Assembly (NCBI GenBank): GCA_964531805.1
Contig: CAZHGE010000003.1
Span: 1-64,000 of the forward strand
Origin: RGIG8767 sp964531805
GTDB lineage: Bacteria > Bacillota > Clostridia > Lachnospirales > Lachnospiraceae
Reading direction: 5' to 3'
DNA: 64,000 nucleotides
The notes beneath the pieces are model-generated. The model was not told the DNA's origin. It saw only the letters and a program-made list of their open reading frames with translations, and ran no database searches. Shown here piece by piece: positions 19,072-26,670 of this stretch (position 1 is its first letter; each line of letters opens with the position of its first letter). The position numbers were made by a program, and so were the translations under genes.

Positions 19072-20100
19072 CTACTTTTTTAACTTCTTTCTGAAATTGC
19101 GGTATGCCCACAATAATTTATAATATACAACAAACTGCAAAGTACTCTTCTGCTGCATGGCTATCAGTTTTTTCTCTTCTGGGTGGGTCTTTTCCATGTA
19201 ATAGGTATTCTTCTGAAAATTTGGAAAATAATCTCTGATTTCACGACCCAGTTTTTCTACAAATCCCAGTCTGACAGGTCTGACTCCCACCATATAAGTA
19301 AAAAGTGTGTTTACATAATGAAGCACGGTAAAACTATATTCCAGTTCACTATAAAACTCATCATAATAATGAAACTTCTTTGCCTGTTCAATCATAATCT
19401 TCGCCGCATCCACACGATCCTGACAACGTCTTTCCGAAATCGTATGCACAGTAGAATTACCATGCTGATAATAGAAATACAACGGTTCATCAATATATTC
19501 AAAATGCTTGTTCAAGATCACATAAGACTTGCCCACCGCATTATCTTCATAAAAAATATTCTCCGGGAAAAACAATTCGTGTTCTAATATAAACTGTCTT
19601 TTGTATATTTTGATTACCAGGCTTCCTGAATTAAGAATCAAACTCTTTCTTTTCTCATGATCCAGCACACCGGACTGCTCCATATGGTTATTATGCACTC
19701 CCGCAGTTGCTTCAAAGGTATGATGATCCACCAGACAATAATCACATCCCACAATATCTGCTCCTGTCTGTGTAGCACGGGTAATCAGCTTTTCATAAAA
19801 ATCAGGCACAATCCAGTCATCGCTATCGATAAAACCAATCCACTCTCCCTTTGCTTCCCGAATGCCAATATTCTTGGCACCTCCCTGGCGCTTATTGACT
19901 GGAGAATGAATTGCTCGAAATTTTTCAGGATATTTCTGCTCATAATCCCTCAAAACATCCAACGAATTATCCGTAGAGCAGTCATCAACTGCAATAATCT
20001 CATAATCTGTAATCGTTTGGTTGATAAGTGAATCCAGACAAAAATTCAATTTTCCATCTGCTGCCATATTATAAACCGGCACAATAATAGATAATTGCAT
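19072..20100 (-). CDS. GT2 family glycosyltransferase
   Basis: 342 residues; a GT-A domain starting LSIIVPVYNMAADGKLNFC, with VDDCSTDNS (about 37-45), the acceptor-side KRQGGAKNIGIREAKGEW and the metal motif IGFIDSDDWIVPDFY (about 90-104). The C-terminal half is helical and lacks membrane spans, so it works in the cytosol on a lipid-linked acceptor. It is the first gene of a new transcript: a terminator/promoter pair lies just upstream after pseG. Donor and acceptor cannot be told from sequence. AAGG precedes the ATG by nine bases. Confidence 0.88.
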   Translation of the reverse strand: MQLSIIVPVYNMAADGKLNFCLDSLINQTITDYEIIAVDDCSTDNSLDVLRDYEQKYPEKFRAIHSPVNKRQGGAKNIGIREAKGEWIGFIDSDDWIVPDFYEKLITRATQTGADIVGCDYCLVDHHTFEATAGVHNNHMEQSGVLDHEKRKSLILNSGSLVIKIYKRQFILEHELFFPENIFYEDNAVGKSYVILNKHFEYIDEPLYFYYQHGNSTVHTISERRCQDRVDAAKIMIEQAKKFHYYDEFYSELEYSFTVLHYVNTLFTYMVGVRPVRLGFVEKLGREIRDYFPNFQKNTYYMEKTHPEEKKLIAMQQKSTLQFVVYYKLLWAYRNFRKKLKK

Positions 20101-20133
20101 AGTTTCTCACCTTAAAATATACTTTGACATTTT

Positions 20134-20162
20134 ATTGTATCACAAAAGCATAAAAATGTCAC
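20134..20162 (-). promoter_or_regulatory. Promoter for the GT2-GT52-acyltransferase operon
   Basis: On the minus strand GTGACA (20157-20162) is 17 bases from TACAAT (20134-20139), with TG before the -10 (extended -10). The -35 box is part of the 3' arm of the long stem that follows pseG, so terminator and promoter overlap. Confidence 0.7.
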
Positions 20163-20241
20163 ATAAATTGAAAGAAGCCCTGCGTTTCCAGAAAGCATTT
20201 GCTTCCAGAAAGTTTCAACTCTCTTTCAATCTATGTGACAT
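20151..20241 (-). terminator. Long-stem intrinsic terminator after pseG
   Basis: Directly after the pseG stop a 21-base-pair stem (20221-20241 with 20156-20176) forms; in the minus-strand RNA the only two deviations are G-U pairs, and it is followed by UUUUUAUGCUUUU. The roughly 44-base loop contains two copies of TCCAGAAAG separated by eight bases and can fold into a small hairpin of its own. The large structured loop is unusual for a terminator. Confidence 0.7.
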
Positions 20242-20242
20242 C

Positions 20243-21250
20243 TTATTTTAACAAAGCTTCAGCAATCCTTTCAGCACCTCTGCCGTCCACCATCTGCTGC
20301 ATTCTGACGGAACGCGATTCCCTCAAAGCTTTTTCTTTATCGTATTTCTCATATAAATTTATTACATTTGTGAAGATATCATCGTTTCGAACATCCCCGG
20401 CATAATCAATCATTTCATCCTCTGCAAACTGTTTCACATTATACAACTGATTGTCTGCAAAAGAATAGGATATCGTCGGCGTTCCCACGGCACATAATTC
20501 ATATAAGGTTGTGCCTCCTGCGGAAATAGCCAAATCTACCTCTTTCATATAATCTTCTAAATTTGGAATATTTTGATGAAATACCAAATTAGGATATTCT
20601 TTATATGTCTCTTTTAATGCTTCATAGCCTTCGTAAAATCTACCGCAGACGGCAATCAATGTAACATCTTTATCCTTGAATTTTTCTACCATCCGGTCGA
20701 TTATATGATTCGAATCCGATCCCCCTGAAAGCAGAAGTATCTTTTGGATCCGGTCACAAATTGCTTTAGGAGGACAGTTTTGGAACACCTTTCGCAAAGG
20801 AACATATTCCATTCCCAGATAATATCCAACTGCTCCTTTATATTTCCCATAAGAAAAGGCATTAAAATAATTTGCGTAACAAATTAACTTATGCACAGGA
20901 TAGGGAAACGCATCCAGATCATCCAAATAAATAACCTGTACCTTCTCTTTTAATTTTTGTAAATACTTCGATGTTACCTGATAACTATCCACCAGTATCT
21001 TTTCTATTTTCTGTTCCTGAATGAGTTTCAATAGTTTTGGAAGTTCCTCTTCCATATGCTGCCAGTCACTATCAAGAACAATAGATTGGTACCCTCTGTT
21101 TTCTATTGTTTCCACCGGATACTCATCTGCTGCTATAAATACAACATTGCCGCCAAGTCGCCGTATTTCGTCTGCAATAGACAGACATCGCATCACATGC
21201 CCTGTCGCGATTACCGGATTCATATCCACACGAATACATATATTCTGCAT
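20243..21250 (-). CDS. pseG: UDP-2,4-diacetamido-2,4,6-trideoxy-L-altropyranose hydrolase
   Basis: 335 residues, GT-B-like hydrolase that removes UDP from the 2,4-diacylamino L-altrose sugar in the pseudaminic acid route. The start ICIRVDMNPVIATGHVMRC carries the catalytic His (about 18) and the RC pair of the PseG family; further on are LLSGGSDSNH (about 172-181) and ISAGGTTLYELCAVGTP (about 241-257), which form the nucleotide site. The ATG follows GGAG. It is the last gene of the pseH-to-pseG run and its stop abuts a terminator. The pathway neighbours make the assignment firm. Confidence 0.93.
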   Translation of the reverse strand: MQNICIRVDMNPVIATGHVMRCLSIADEIRRLGGNVVFIAADEYPVETIENRGYQSIVLDSDWQHMEEELPKLLKLIQEQKIEKILVDSYQVTSKYLQKLKEKVQVIYLDDLDAFPYPVHKLICYANYFNAFSYGKYKGAVGYYLGMEYVPLRKVFQNCPPKAICDRIQKILLLSGGSDSNHIIDRMVEKFKDKDVTLIAVCGRFYEGYEALKETYKEYPNLVFHQNIPNLEDYMKEVDLAISAGGTTLYELCAVGTPTISYSFADNQLYNVKQFAEDEMIDYAGDVRNDDIFTNVINLYEKYDKEKALRESRSVRMQQMVDGRGAERIAEALLK

Positions 21251-21262
21251 ATTTTTGGTCTC

Positions 21263-22312
21263 CTACCGGTCCACTCCACCAATCAATGAATGCGAAAGCG
21301 GCATTCCTCTTTCAATATCCTCTAAAGCCACCTGTCCTAACACTTCTTCATAATATTTGGGTGCCAAACCATGCCCCGGGCGAATAACTCTGATATTTTC
21401 TTCTGTCAACCGCTCTCCTTTTTTAATATCCTTAACACAGAAAATGGAACGACGGAATGTGGTATTACTCTTTTCCTGCTTCGTTGCTCCATAGGCCACT
21501 CGTCCGATTGCTTTTTCAGCCTGTCTCACATCCTTTACCATCTGTGAAAACTCAGCCGGATTCATTGAAAAAGAAGCATCCGGATTCTCAATAGCACGAT
21601 CCAGGCAAAAATGTTTTTCAATAATCTTAGCCCCCAGCGCAACTGCAGTCACAGCTCCCACCGATCCCATGGAATGATCGGACAAACCTGTCGGCACATG
21701 GAATACCTCTGCCATATTTTTCATAGTCATTAAATTCATTTCATCCGTAATCGCAGGATAAGCACTTGCACAGCGCAAAAGTGCCAATTGGTCATTTCCC
21801 TGACTTCTTATCGCATTTACTGCTTCCTCAATCTCGCCCAAAGAAGACATTCCCGTTGACATAATAATCGGTTTCCCTTTGGATGCTACATATTTAATCA
21901 ATGGAATATCCACAATTTCGAAAGAAGCGATTTTATAAAAACCGATTCCCATTTCTTCTAAAAAGTCCACAGAAGATTTATCAAACGGAGTCGAAAAAAA
22001 ATCCAGGCCAATAGATTCTGCTTCTTTCTTCAGTTCCGGCTGCCATTCCCATGGAGTATAGGCTTTTTGATACAGCTGATAAAGATTCTCGCCATTCCAG
22101 GTCCCTTCCCCTATATGAAAATAAGGTTTATCACAGGCTATTGTCATAGTATCTGCCGTATAGGTTTGAATCTTAATACAGTCCGCTCCTGCCTCTTTTG
22201 CTGCATGTATAATCTTTTTTGCATTTTCAATGTCTCCCGCATGGTTAGCTGACATTTCTGCAATTATATATGCTGGTGCATCGCCGCCGATCTCACGATT
22301 TCCTATTTTCAT
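21263..22312 (-). CDS. pseI: Pseudaminic acid synthase
   Basis: 349 residues, NeuB-family enzyme that condenses phosphoenolpyruvate with the free 2,4-diacylamino-altrose. TIM-barrel domain with AYIIAEMSANHAGD (about 14-27), DCIKIQTYTADTM and STPFDKSSVDFL, then ALGAKIIEKHFCLDR with the PEP-site His, and a C-terminal SAF (antifreeze-like) domain from about 285. AE-x-SANH is the PseI form, where sialate synthases have other residues. The ATG follows AAAGGAAG at six bases. It lies 13 bases upstream of pseG and four bases after pseF, so the three are translated together. Confidence 0.93.
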   Translation of the reverse strand: MKIGNREIGGDAPAYIIAEMSANHAGDIENAKKIIHAAKEAGADCIKIQTYTADTMTIACDKPYFHIGEGTWNGENLYQLYQKAYTPWEWQPELKKEAESIGLDFFSTPFDKSSVDFLEEMGIGFYKIASFEIVDIPLIKYVASKGKPIIMSTGMSSLGEIEEAVNAIRSQGNDQLALLRCASAYPAITDEMNLMTMKNMAEVFHVPTGLSDHSMGSVGAVTAVALGAKIIEKHFCLDRAIENPDASFSMNPAEFSQMVKDVRQAEKAIGRVAYGATKQEKSNTTFRRSIFCVKDIKKGERLTEENIRVIRPGHGLAPKYYEEVLGQVALEDIERGMPLSHSLIGGVDR

Positions 22313-22315
22313 ATT

Positions 22316-23014
22316 CTACTTCCTTTCACGCACTAACTCATATTTTAACTCTGCCAGTTTCCAGTCAATCTCATTGTCAATGTCCTGCATCTCCAATTCC
22401 GAAACCTCAATGGCACCTGTGTTTTTGGTAATCATTTTGGGTGTCTGCAAAAATCTCTTTGCATCCAGCACATAAAACTGTCCACAATCATGATAAATGG
22501 TTTCCAAATCCTGAGAACGCGTAAGCGCATATTCTTCCCATTTAAAAGAAACCTTTCCGCCATCCTTTATCAATCCCCGCAAAGGCGGAAATGAAAAAGG
22601 AACGACTGGCAATACGCTGTCATATTTGTTTTTTTCCAGCAAATCAACCGCCTCTTTTAATCTTTCACCAGTAACAAAAGGAGCTGTTGGATAAATACAG
22701 CATACTTCATCAAAAGAAATCCCAGTCTTCTCATATTCCATAAGTACTTCCAAAATTACATCTGCCGTAGAAGCATAATCATTAGAGGTTTTTTCACTTC
22801 GCAGAAATGGAACTTCTGCTCCCGCCTGCCTTGCAATTCCTGCAATCTCCTCACTATCCGTAGATACCATTACTGTATCAAACACACCGGCATCTTTCGC
22901 CGCTTGAATGGAATAAGTTATAATTGGCTTTCCGCAGAAATCTCGAATATTTTTCTTTGGAATCCTTTTACTTCCCCCACGGGCAGTAATAATTGCAATC
23001 CTTTTCATACTCAT
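22316..23014 (-). CDS. pseF: Pseudaminic acid cytidylyltransferase
   Basis: 232 residues. It activates Pse with CTP to CMP-Pse for transferases such as the GT52-like protein at 18000. Seen: the N-terminal CTP-binding IAIITARGGSKRIPKKN (about 5-21), FCGKPIITYSI, MVSTDSEEIAGIA and CCIYPTAPFVTGERL (about 108-122), the last typical of PseF. The ATG at 23014 has AAAGG seven bases upstream; a second ATG at 23008 would shorten it by two residues. It sits between the PIG-L deacetylase and pseI. Confidence 0.93.
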   Translation of the reverse strand: MSMKRIAIITARGGSKRIPKKNIRDFCGKPIITYSIQAAKDAGVFDTVMVSTDSEEIAGIARQAGAEVPFLRSEKTSNDYASTADVILEVLMEYEKTGISFDEVCCIYPTAPFVTGERLKEAVDLLEKNKYDSVLPVVPFSFPPLRGLIKDGGKVSFKWEEYALTRSQDLETIYHDCGQFYVLDAKRFLQTPKMITKNTGAIEVSELEMQDIDNEIDWKLAELKYELVRERK

Positions 23015-23033
23015 TTCTATACCTTTCTACTAT

Positions 23034-23729
23034 TTAATCTTCATCCTTTGCATGACATTCTCTTAACAACATAAATGCCTCTGCCAGTTCAAATCCCACA
23101 TTGCTTCCTCTCAATTTCCCTAATGCCCGCAATGCTTCACCGCTTCTCGGATGCGGATAAACAGTACTCTCACTTCTATAACATGCCATACCCTCAACCT
23201 TGGCTTCCAAAGTATCGGTTACATCAAAATAAACATTTGGAGTAAATGGTTCGTTATAAACATAATTCCATTCCGTACTACTTGGAGTCTCAAAAGCATA
23301 TATTTTTTTAACACCATATTCACCTACGGGTCTACAGGCAGTCAGTACAGCTTCGCATGTGCGCCTGTGATCGATATTAAGATCTCCATGATGATGTGTA
23401 AAAATCGTATCCGGCTTGTATTTCTCCACATATTTTGATACTACCTTGATGATATCGAGCAAATCTACTTCATCCATACGATTATCCGGGAATCCACAAA
23501 ACTCAATACTCTGATAACCAACAATTTGCGCTGCTTTTTTTGCATCCTCTTTTAATTCATCTAATTCCTTTTGATCAGCCTCATCCCTCTTATCCGATCT
23601 GGAAGTGATGCCTTCTGCCATGATAACTGCATGAACTTCTTTTCCGGCATTAGCAAATCTTCTTATCGTTCCTCCCAGTCCGAGCAATTCATCATCCGGA
23701 TGTGCTGCCACTACCAAAATTTTTTCCAT
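23034..23729 (-). CDS. PIG-L/LmbE-family zinc deacetylase
   Basis: 231 residues. N-deacetylase fold with AHPDDE at 9-14 (catalytic Asp and zinc ligands) and THHHGDLNIDHRRT (about 111-124) with the later zinc His. The family removes N-acetyl groups from GlcNAc-type sugars. Its ATG is joined directly to the stop of the formyltransferase gene, and pseF follows, so it belongs to the Pse pathway by position. The likely step is removal of an acetyl group from a Pse precursor or CMP-Pse so that the amine can be formylated or left free. Which nitrogen and which intermediate cannot be told from sequence. Confidence 0.87.
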   Translation of the reverse strand: MEKILVVAAHPDDELLGLGGTIRRFANAGKEVHAVIMAEGITSRSDKRDEADQKELDELKEDAKKAAQIVGYQSIEFCGFPDNRMDEVDLLDIIKVVSKYVEKYKPDTIFTHHHGDLNIDHRRTCEAVLTACRPVGEYGVKKIYAFETPSSTEWNYVYNEPFTPNVYFDVTDTLEAKVEGMACYRSESTVYPHPRSGEALRALGKLRGSNVGFELAEAFMLLRECHAKDED

Positions 23730-24422
23730 TTATTCATCCCTCCTCGTTATCTCTGCCGCCGCGCACACTTTTTCACCATCCAAACGTGCATTTCTAAAGT
23801 ATATCCTCATGTCATCAATATCTTTATAAGCTGTTGGATAACCTTCCCCATCCAGCATACGGATATAATCGTATATCTGTCTTTGTGTCAATCCTTCCGG
23901 TATCTCACTCTGCTCCGGAGTTCTCCGCTTAAAGGTCACAACCTTTCCTTCTTGTGGCTGAGGAATAAGATTTTCATTCATAAATTCTGGTATCATTTCA
24001 TTAAAAACAACTGTTGATACCCTGCTTAAGATTTCATCTGCATTTCCAGTACTGATATCCATTGACCGTTTTAAATAAATTGGTCCGGTATCCACTCCCT
24101 TATCCACTCTTATCGCCGAAATCTTTGTCTCATAAATCCCCCTCACAATAAGATTCTGCAAGGGACTTCCACCCCTGCCAAAAGGCAGATCCGTCATATG
24201 AAAAACAATACATTCATAGGAATCAAATATCTCCTGTGGAATAATCCAGGACCAGTGCGGAAAAAAGATATATCTTGGATTAATTTCATTCAAAAACTCT
24301 ACAGTAAGTTTCTCTTTCTCTGTAATCAGATGAAACGTTTCATTCGGAAATGTCTCCATCAGTTTTTTACTATTTTCTATGTTCCATGATTTTGTTGTTG
24401 CAATCACATATTGTGCCATCAT
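23730..24422 (-). CDS. Sugar N-formyltransferase-like protein of the Pse pathway
   Basis: 230 residues. It resembles the formyl-THF-dependent formyltransferase domain: FHMTDLPFGRGGSPLQNLI (about 74-92) corresponds to the NxHxSLLPxxRG block of Fmt and ArnA, and DKGVDTGPIYLKR (about 107-119) supplies the usual Asp (111). The Asn normally two residues before the catalytic His is a Val here (V73-F-H75). The C-terminal part has IYDYIRMLDGEGYPTAY, as in other sugar formyltransferases. It probably formylates an amino group of an altrose or Pse intermediate. AAGGAG lies four bases before the first ATG (24422) and seven before a second ATG (24419), which may be the real start. Confidence 0.83.
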   Translation of the reverse strand: MMAQYVIATTKSWNIENSKKLMETFPNETFHLITEKEKLTVEFLNEINPRYIFFPHWSWIIPQEIFDSYECIVFHMTDLPFGRGGSPLQNLIVRGIYETKISAIRVDKGVDTGPIYLKRSMDISTGNADEILSRVSTVVFNEMIPEFMNENLIPQPQEGKVVTFKRRTPEQSEIPEGLTQRQIYDYIRMLDGEGYPTAYKDIDDMRIYFRNARLDGEKVCAAAEITRRDE

Positions 24423-24423
24423 G

Positions 24424-24882
24424 TCACTCCTTACACTTCAATTCAAACTGCTTAAAACATTCGGTATATCCACACTCAATAAAACAATTTTCGGATGCAA
24501 AATTCCCCTGCTTCACCTGTCCAACAAGAACTCTTATAGACGGATAGGTTTTACATATCTCTTCACGTGCGAGATTCAACATTAATTTTCCATAACCATG
24601 TCCACGCATATCCGGTGCAATGCTGTAATCTATCGTGGCCGTATCATCTGCCAAGGAAAACCGTATCTGTCCTACGGGCACATCATCCTGCATCAGAATA
24701 TACTGCACTTGACTATCATCCTGCATCAATTTTGTAAACCACCTTTGGTGCGCATCATAAGGTATGGGATTCGAGTGAAAAGCATTTTTTCTAACTACAG
24801 GGTCATTTGCCCATGAAAACAACAAATCCATATCCTCTTCTTTAACCAATCTCAAATAGAATTTTGCGTCTGTCAAATCCAT
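24424..24882 (-). CDS. pseH: PseH-like GNAT N-acetyltransferase
   Basis: 152 residues, GNAT fold: FYLRLVKEEDMDLLFSWAND at the start, the acetyl-CoA loop PDMRGHGYGKLML (about 89-101) and VKQGNFASENCFIECGY near the end. In the pseudaminic route PseH acetylates the 4-amino group of the sugar made by PseC; position as first gene of the pseH-to-pseG transcript supports this. It is somewhat shorter than well-known PseH proteins (about 180). With a formyltransferase next door, the two may compete for the same amine or act on different ones. The ATG is about 13 bases from GAGG, a loose spacing. Confidence 0.78.
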   Translation of the reverse strand: MDLTDAKFYLRLVKEEDMDLLFSWANDPVVRKNAFHSNPIPYDAHQRWFTKLMQDDSQVQYILMQDDVPVGQIRFSLADDTATIDYSIAPDMRGHGYGKLMLNLAREEICKTYPSIRVLVGQVKQGNFASENCFIECGYTECFKQFELKCKE

Positions 24883-24964
24883 ATACCAGCATTATCCTCA
24901 TATTTTCTATTAAAATCCATATTTACTCTTTTATTACGAAAGCAGTTACTTCTCTTAATAAATT

Positions 24965-24994
24965 ATTATAGCAAAACAACAAAAAGACTGTCCA
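24965..24994 (-). promoter_or_regulatory. Promoter for the pseH-formyltransferase-PIG-L-pseF-pseI-pseG operon
   Basis: Minus strand: TGGACA (24989-24994), 18-base spacer, TATAAT (24965-24970) preceded by TG (extended -10). The -35 box lies inside the terminator stem of the XRE gene. The predicted transcript has a leader of about 75 bases. Confidence 0.75.
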
Positions 24995-25012
24995 CTTAAA
25001 ATGAACAGTCTT
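24980..25012 (-). terminator. Intrinsic terminator overlapping the XRE gene stop
   Basis: AAGACTGT (24984-24991) pairs with ACAGTCTT (25005-25012); the minus-strand RNA continues UUUUUGUUGUUUUG. The upstream arm encodes the last residues of the XRE protein and the stop codon lies in the loop. Confidence 0.8.
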
Positions 25013-25211
25013 CCATAAGTATTTCGTCACACTTGCACTCCAGTGCTTTTGCAATTTTTATCAATGAATCAACGGATAATCCTTTTATCCCCTTTTCCAC
25101 TTCATATATAAATTTTGAAGATAATCCTGCCTTGATTGCCAATTGTTCTCTTGTAAGCTTTTGGGCATTACGGATTTCTTTAATTCTTTCTCCTATCTCC
25201 GCATGGGTCAT
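24996..25211 (-). CDS. Small XRE-family helix-turn-helix regulator
   Basis: 71 residues, a complete single HTH_XRE domain: IGERIKEIRNAQKLTREQLA then IKAGLSSKFIYEVEKGIKGL (recognition helix) and SVDSLIKIAKALECKCDEIL. It has no second domain, so it probably works as a dimer on DNA and may control the pse genes or itself. It stands between pseC and the pseH operon, with its own terminator. The 212-base upstream gap carries three TCGAA-containing sites but no convincing -35/-10 pair. AGAGG precedes the ATG by eight bases. The ligand and target are unknown. Confidence 0.88.
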   Translation of the reverse strand: MTHAEIGERIKEIRNAQKLTREQLAIKAGLSSKFIYEVEKGIKGLSVDSLIKIAKALECKCDEILMEDCSF

Positions 25212-25240
25212 TCCCTTTACCTCTGTTTTTCTTTGTAAAA

Positions 25241-25314
25241 AATCGAATTCTATTAAATTTAATCTTTTAATAGTCTACCTTATTTTCTATCGAAAAACAT
25301 TGAAATTTGTCGAA
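25241..25314 (+). promoter_or_regulatory. Three TCGAA sites, one a perfect 0A box, upstream of the XRE gene
   Basis: AATCGAA at 25241-25247, TATCGAA at 25288-25294 and TGTCGAA at 25308-25314, all in the same orientation on the plus strand. TGTCGAA is the core Spo0A-binding sequence; the others differ by one or two bases. A Spo0A DNA-binding-domain protein is encoded at 40562. Function is inferred from the match only; such short sites also occur by chance. Confidence 0.4.
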
Positions 25315-25423
25315 TGTACCATTAGAAGAAGCGAATTCATTTTTCGTGCTGATATTTGGGATAATTTCCATAATTTAGCACAATTTTTCATCCATTCAGT
25401 TTATAAGAAAAATGATTGTCACT

Positions 25424-26617
25424 TTACTTGTGATAATATGTTATGATTTTCTCTACTGCTTTGATTACATCAGCACAGTCCTGATCGCTCATTCCATAAT
25501 ACAACGGAAGCGTAATCATTTCATCATATAATTTTTCCGCTTTTGGACATAATCCTTTTTCATAACCAAGACGTTTGTAATGCGGGAAATAATATACTGG
25601 AATATAGTGTACATTACAGCATACATTTTCTGCCGTCAGTGCATCAAAAAATTCCCTGCGGTTAATCGTTAATTTCTCAAGATCCAGTCTTAAAATATAT
25701 AAATGTCTTGTAGTGTCGGACTGTGGAATTTCTTCCTGTACTACAATAGCATCATTCTTTTCAAAAGCATCATTGTAACGGGCAACAATTTCTTTTCTAC
25801 GTTTACTAAACATAGGAAGTTTATCCAGCTGACTTAAAATCAGCCCAGCCTGAATATCCGTCATTCGATAATTATATCCCAAGTCCACCTGCTCATAGTA
25901 CCATGGACCATCTATTTCATTCTCTAATAATTCTGGCACTCTCGTAATACCATGAGAACGAGCCAATAATAATTTCTGATAATAGTCCTCGCTATTTGTA
26001 AGCACAGCACCACCTTCTCCTCCGGTAATGGTTTTTACCGGGTGAAAACTAAAAGTGGTCATATCTGCAATGGAGCCTACTCCCTTTCCATTGTATTTTG
26101 TACCAATCGAATGTGCTCCGTCCTCTATCAATACAATATTATTTTTGCGACAGATATCTAACAAACGGTCTAATTCAACCGCCTGACCAGTATAATCCAC
26201 TGCTACCACCGCTTTGGTCGCCGGTGTAATATGTTCTTCCACAGAATCAGGGTCGATATTATATGTTTTTTCATTAATATCTGCAAAAACAGGTTTTGCC
26301 CCACAATAAAGCGCACAGTTGGCACTTGCCGCAAAAGTAATTGGTGTGGTAATAAGTTCGTCCCCTTCTCCAATTCCTGCTGCCATTGCTGCCATATGAA
26401 GCGCAACAGTACCATTACTACAGACTACTGCATATTTCGCCCCTGTAATCTCACATAATTTATTTTCCAATTCAGTAATCTTAGGGCCACACGTCAAATA
26501 ATCACTTTTTAATACCTCTAAAACAGCATCATAATCTGCCTGATCTAGATACTGGTGTCCATAAAAAATCTTGGTATCTCTTACTGGTCTACCACCACAA
26601 ATTGCCGGTTTTTCCAT
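25424..26617 (-). CDS. pseC: UDP-4-amino-4,6-dideoxy-L-AltNAc transaminase
   Basis: 397 residues, DegT-family PLP enzyme that aminates the 4-keto sugar made by PseB. Seen: LEVLKSDYLTCGPKITELE (about 33-51), VVCSNGTVALHMAAMAAGI (about 64-82), LIEDGAHSIGTKYNGK (about 163-178) with the cofactor Asp, and TTFSFHPVKTITGGEGG with the Schiff-base Lys at 195; FHPVKTITTGEGG-like sequence is the PseC hallmark. The start follows GGGGG at five bases. The gene is preceded by a very strong terminator hairpin after pseB, so its expression may depend on read-through. Confidence 0.94.
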   Translation of the reverse strand: MEKPAICGGRPVRDTKIFYGHQYLDQADYDAVLEVLKSDYLTCGPKITELENKLCEITGAKYAVVCSNGTVALHMAAMAAGIGEGDELITTPITFAASANCALYCGAKPVFADINEKTYNIDPDSVEEHITPATKAVVAVDYTGQAVELDRLLDICRKNNIVLIEDGAHSIGTKYNGKGVGSIADMTTFSFHPVKTITGGEGGAVLTNSEDYYQKLLLARSHGITRVPELLENEIDGPWYYEQVDLGYNYRMTDIQAGLILSQLDKLPMFSKRRKEIVARYNDAFEKNDAIVVQEEIPQSDTTRHLYILRLDLEKLTINRREFFDALTAENVCCNVHYIPVYYFPHYKRLGYEKGLCPKAEKLYDEMITLPLYYGMSDQDCADVIKAVEKIITYYHK

Positions 26618-26631
26618 ACTTGCCCCCTATC

Positions 26632-26665
26632 AAAAAAGGGACATGGGGCAATCCCCATGTCCCTT
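26632..26665 (-). terminator. Strong intrinsic terminator/attenuator between pseB and pseC
   Basis: A perfect 13-base-pair stem: AAGGGACATGGGG (26636-26648) with 26653-26665, loop of four, followed by a U-run on the minus strand (26632-26637). It ends only about 14 bases before the pseC ATG, next to its ribosome site. No separate promoter for pseC fits in this space. Confidence 0.9.
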
Positions 26666-26670
26666 CTATC

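Noticed and set aside
24996..25423. Phage or toxin-antitoxin remnant around the XRE gene
   Set aside because: No toxin-like partner, integrase or phage gene nearby; composition resembles the surroundings.
25408..25438. Weak hairpin with a short U-run after the pseC stop
   Set aside because: Only seven to eight pairs with a mismatch and AT-rich; possible terminator but too weak to list.
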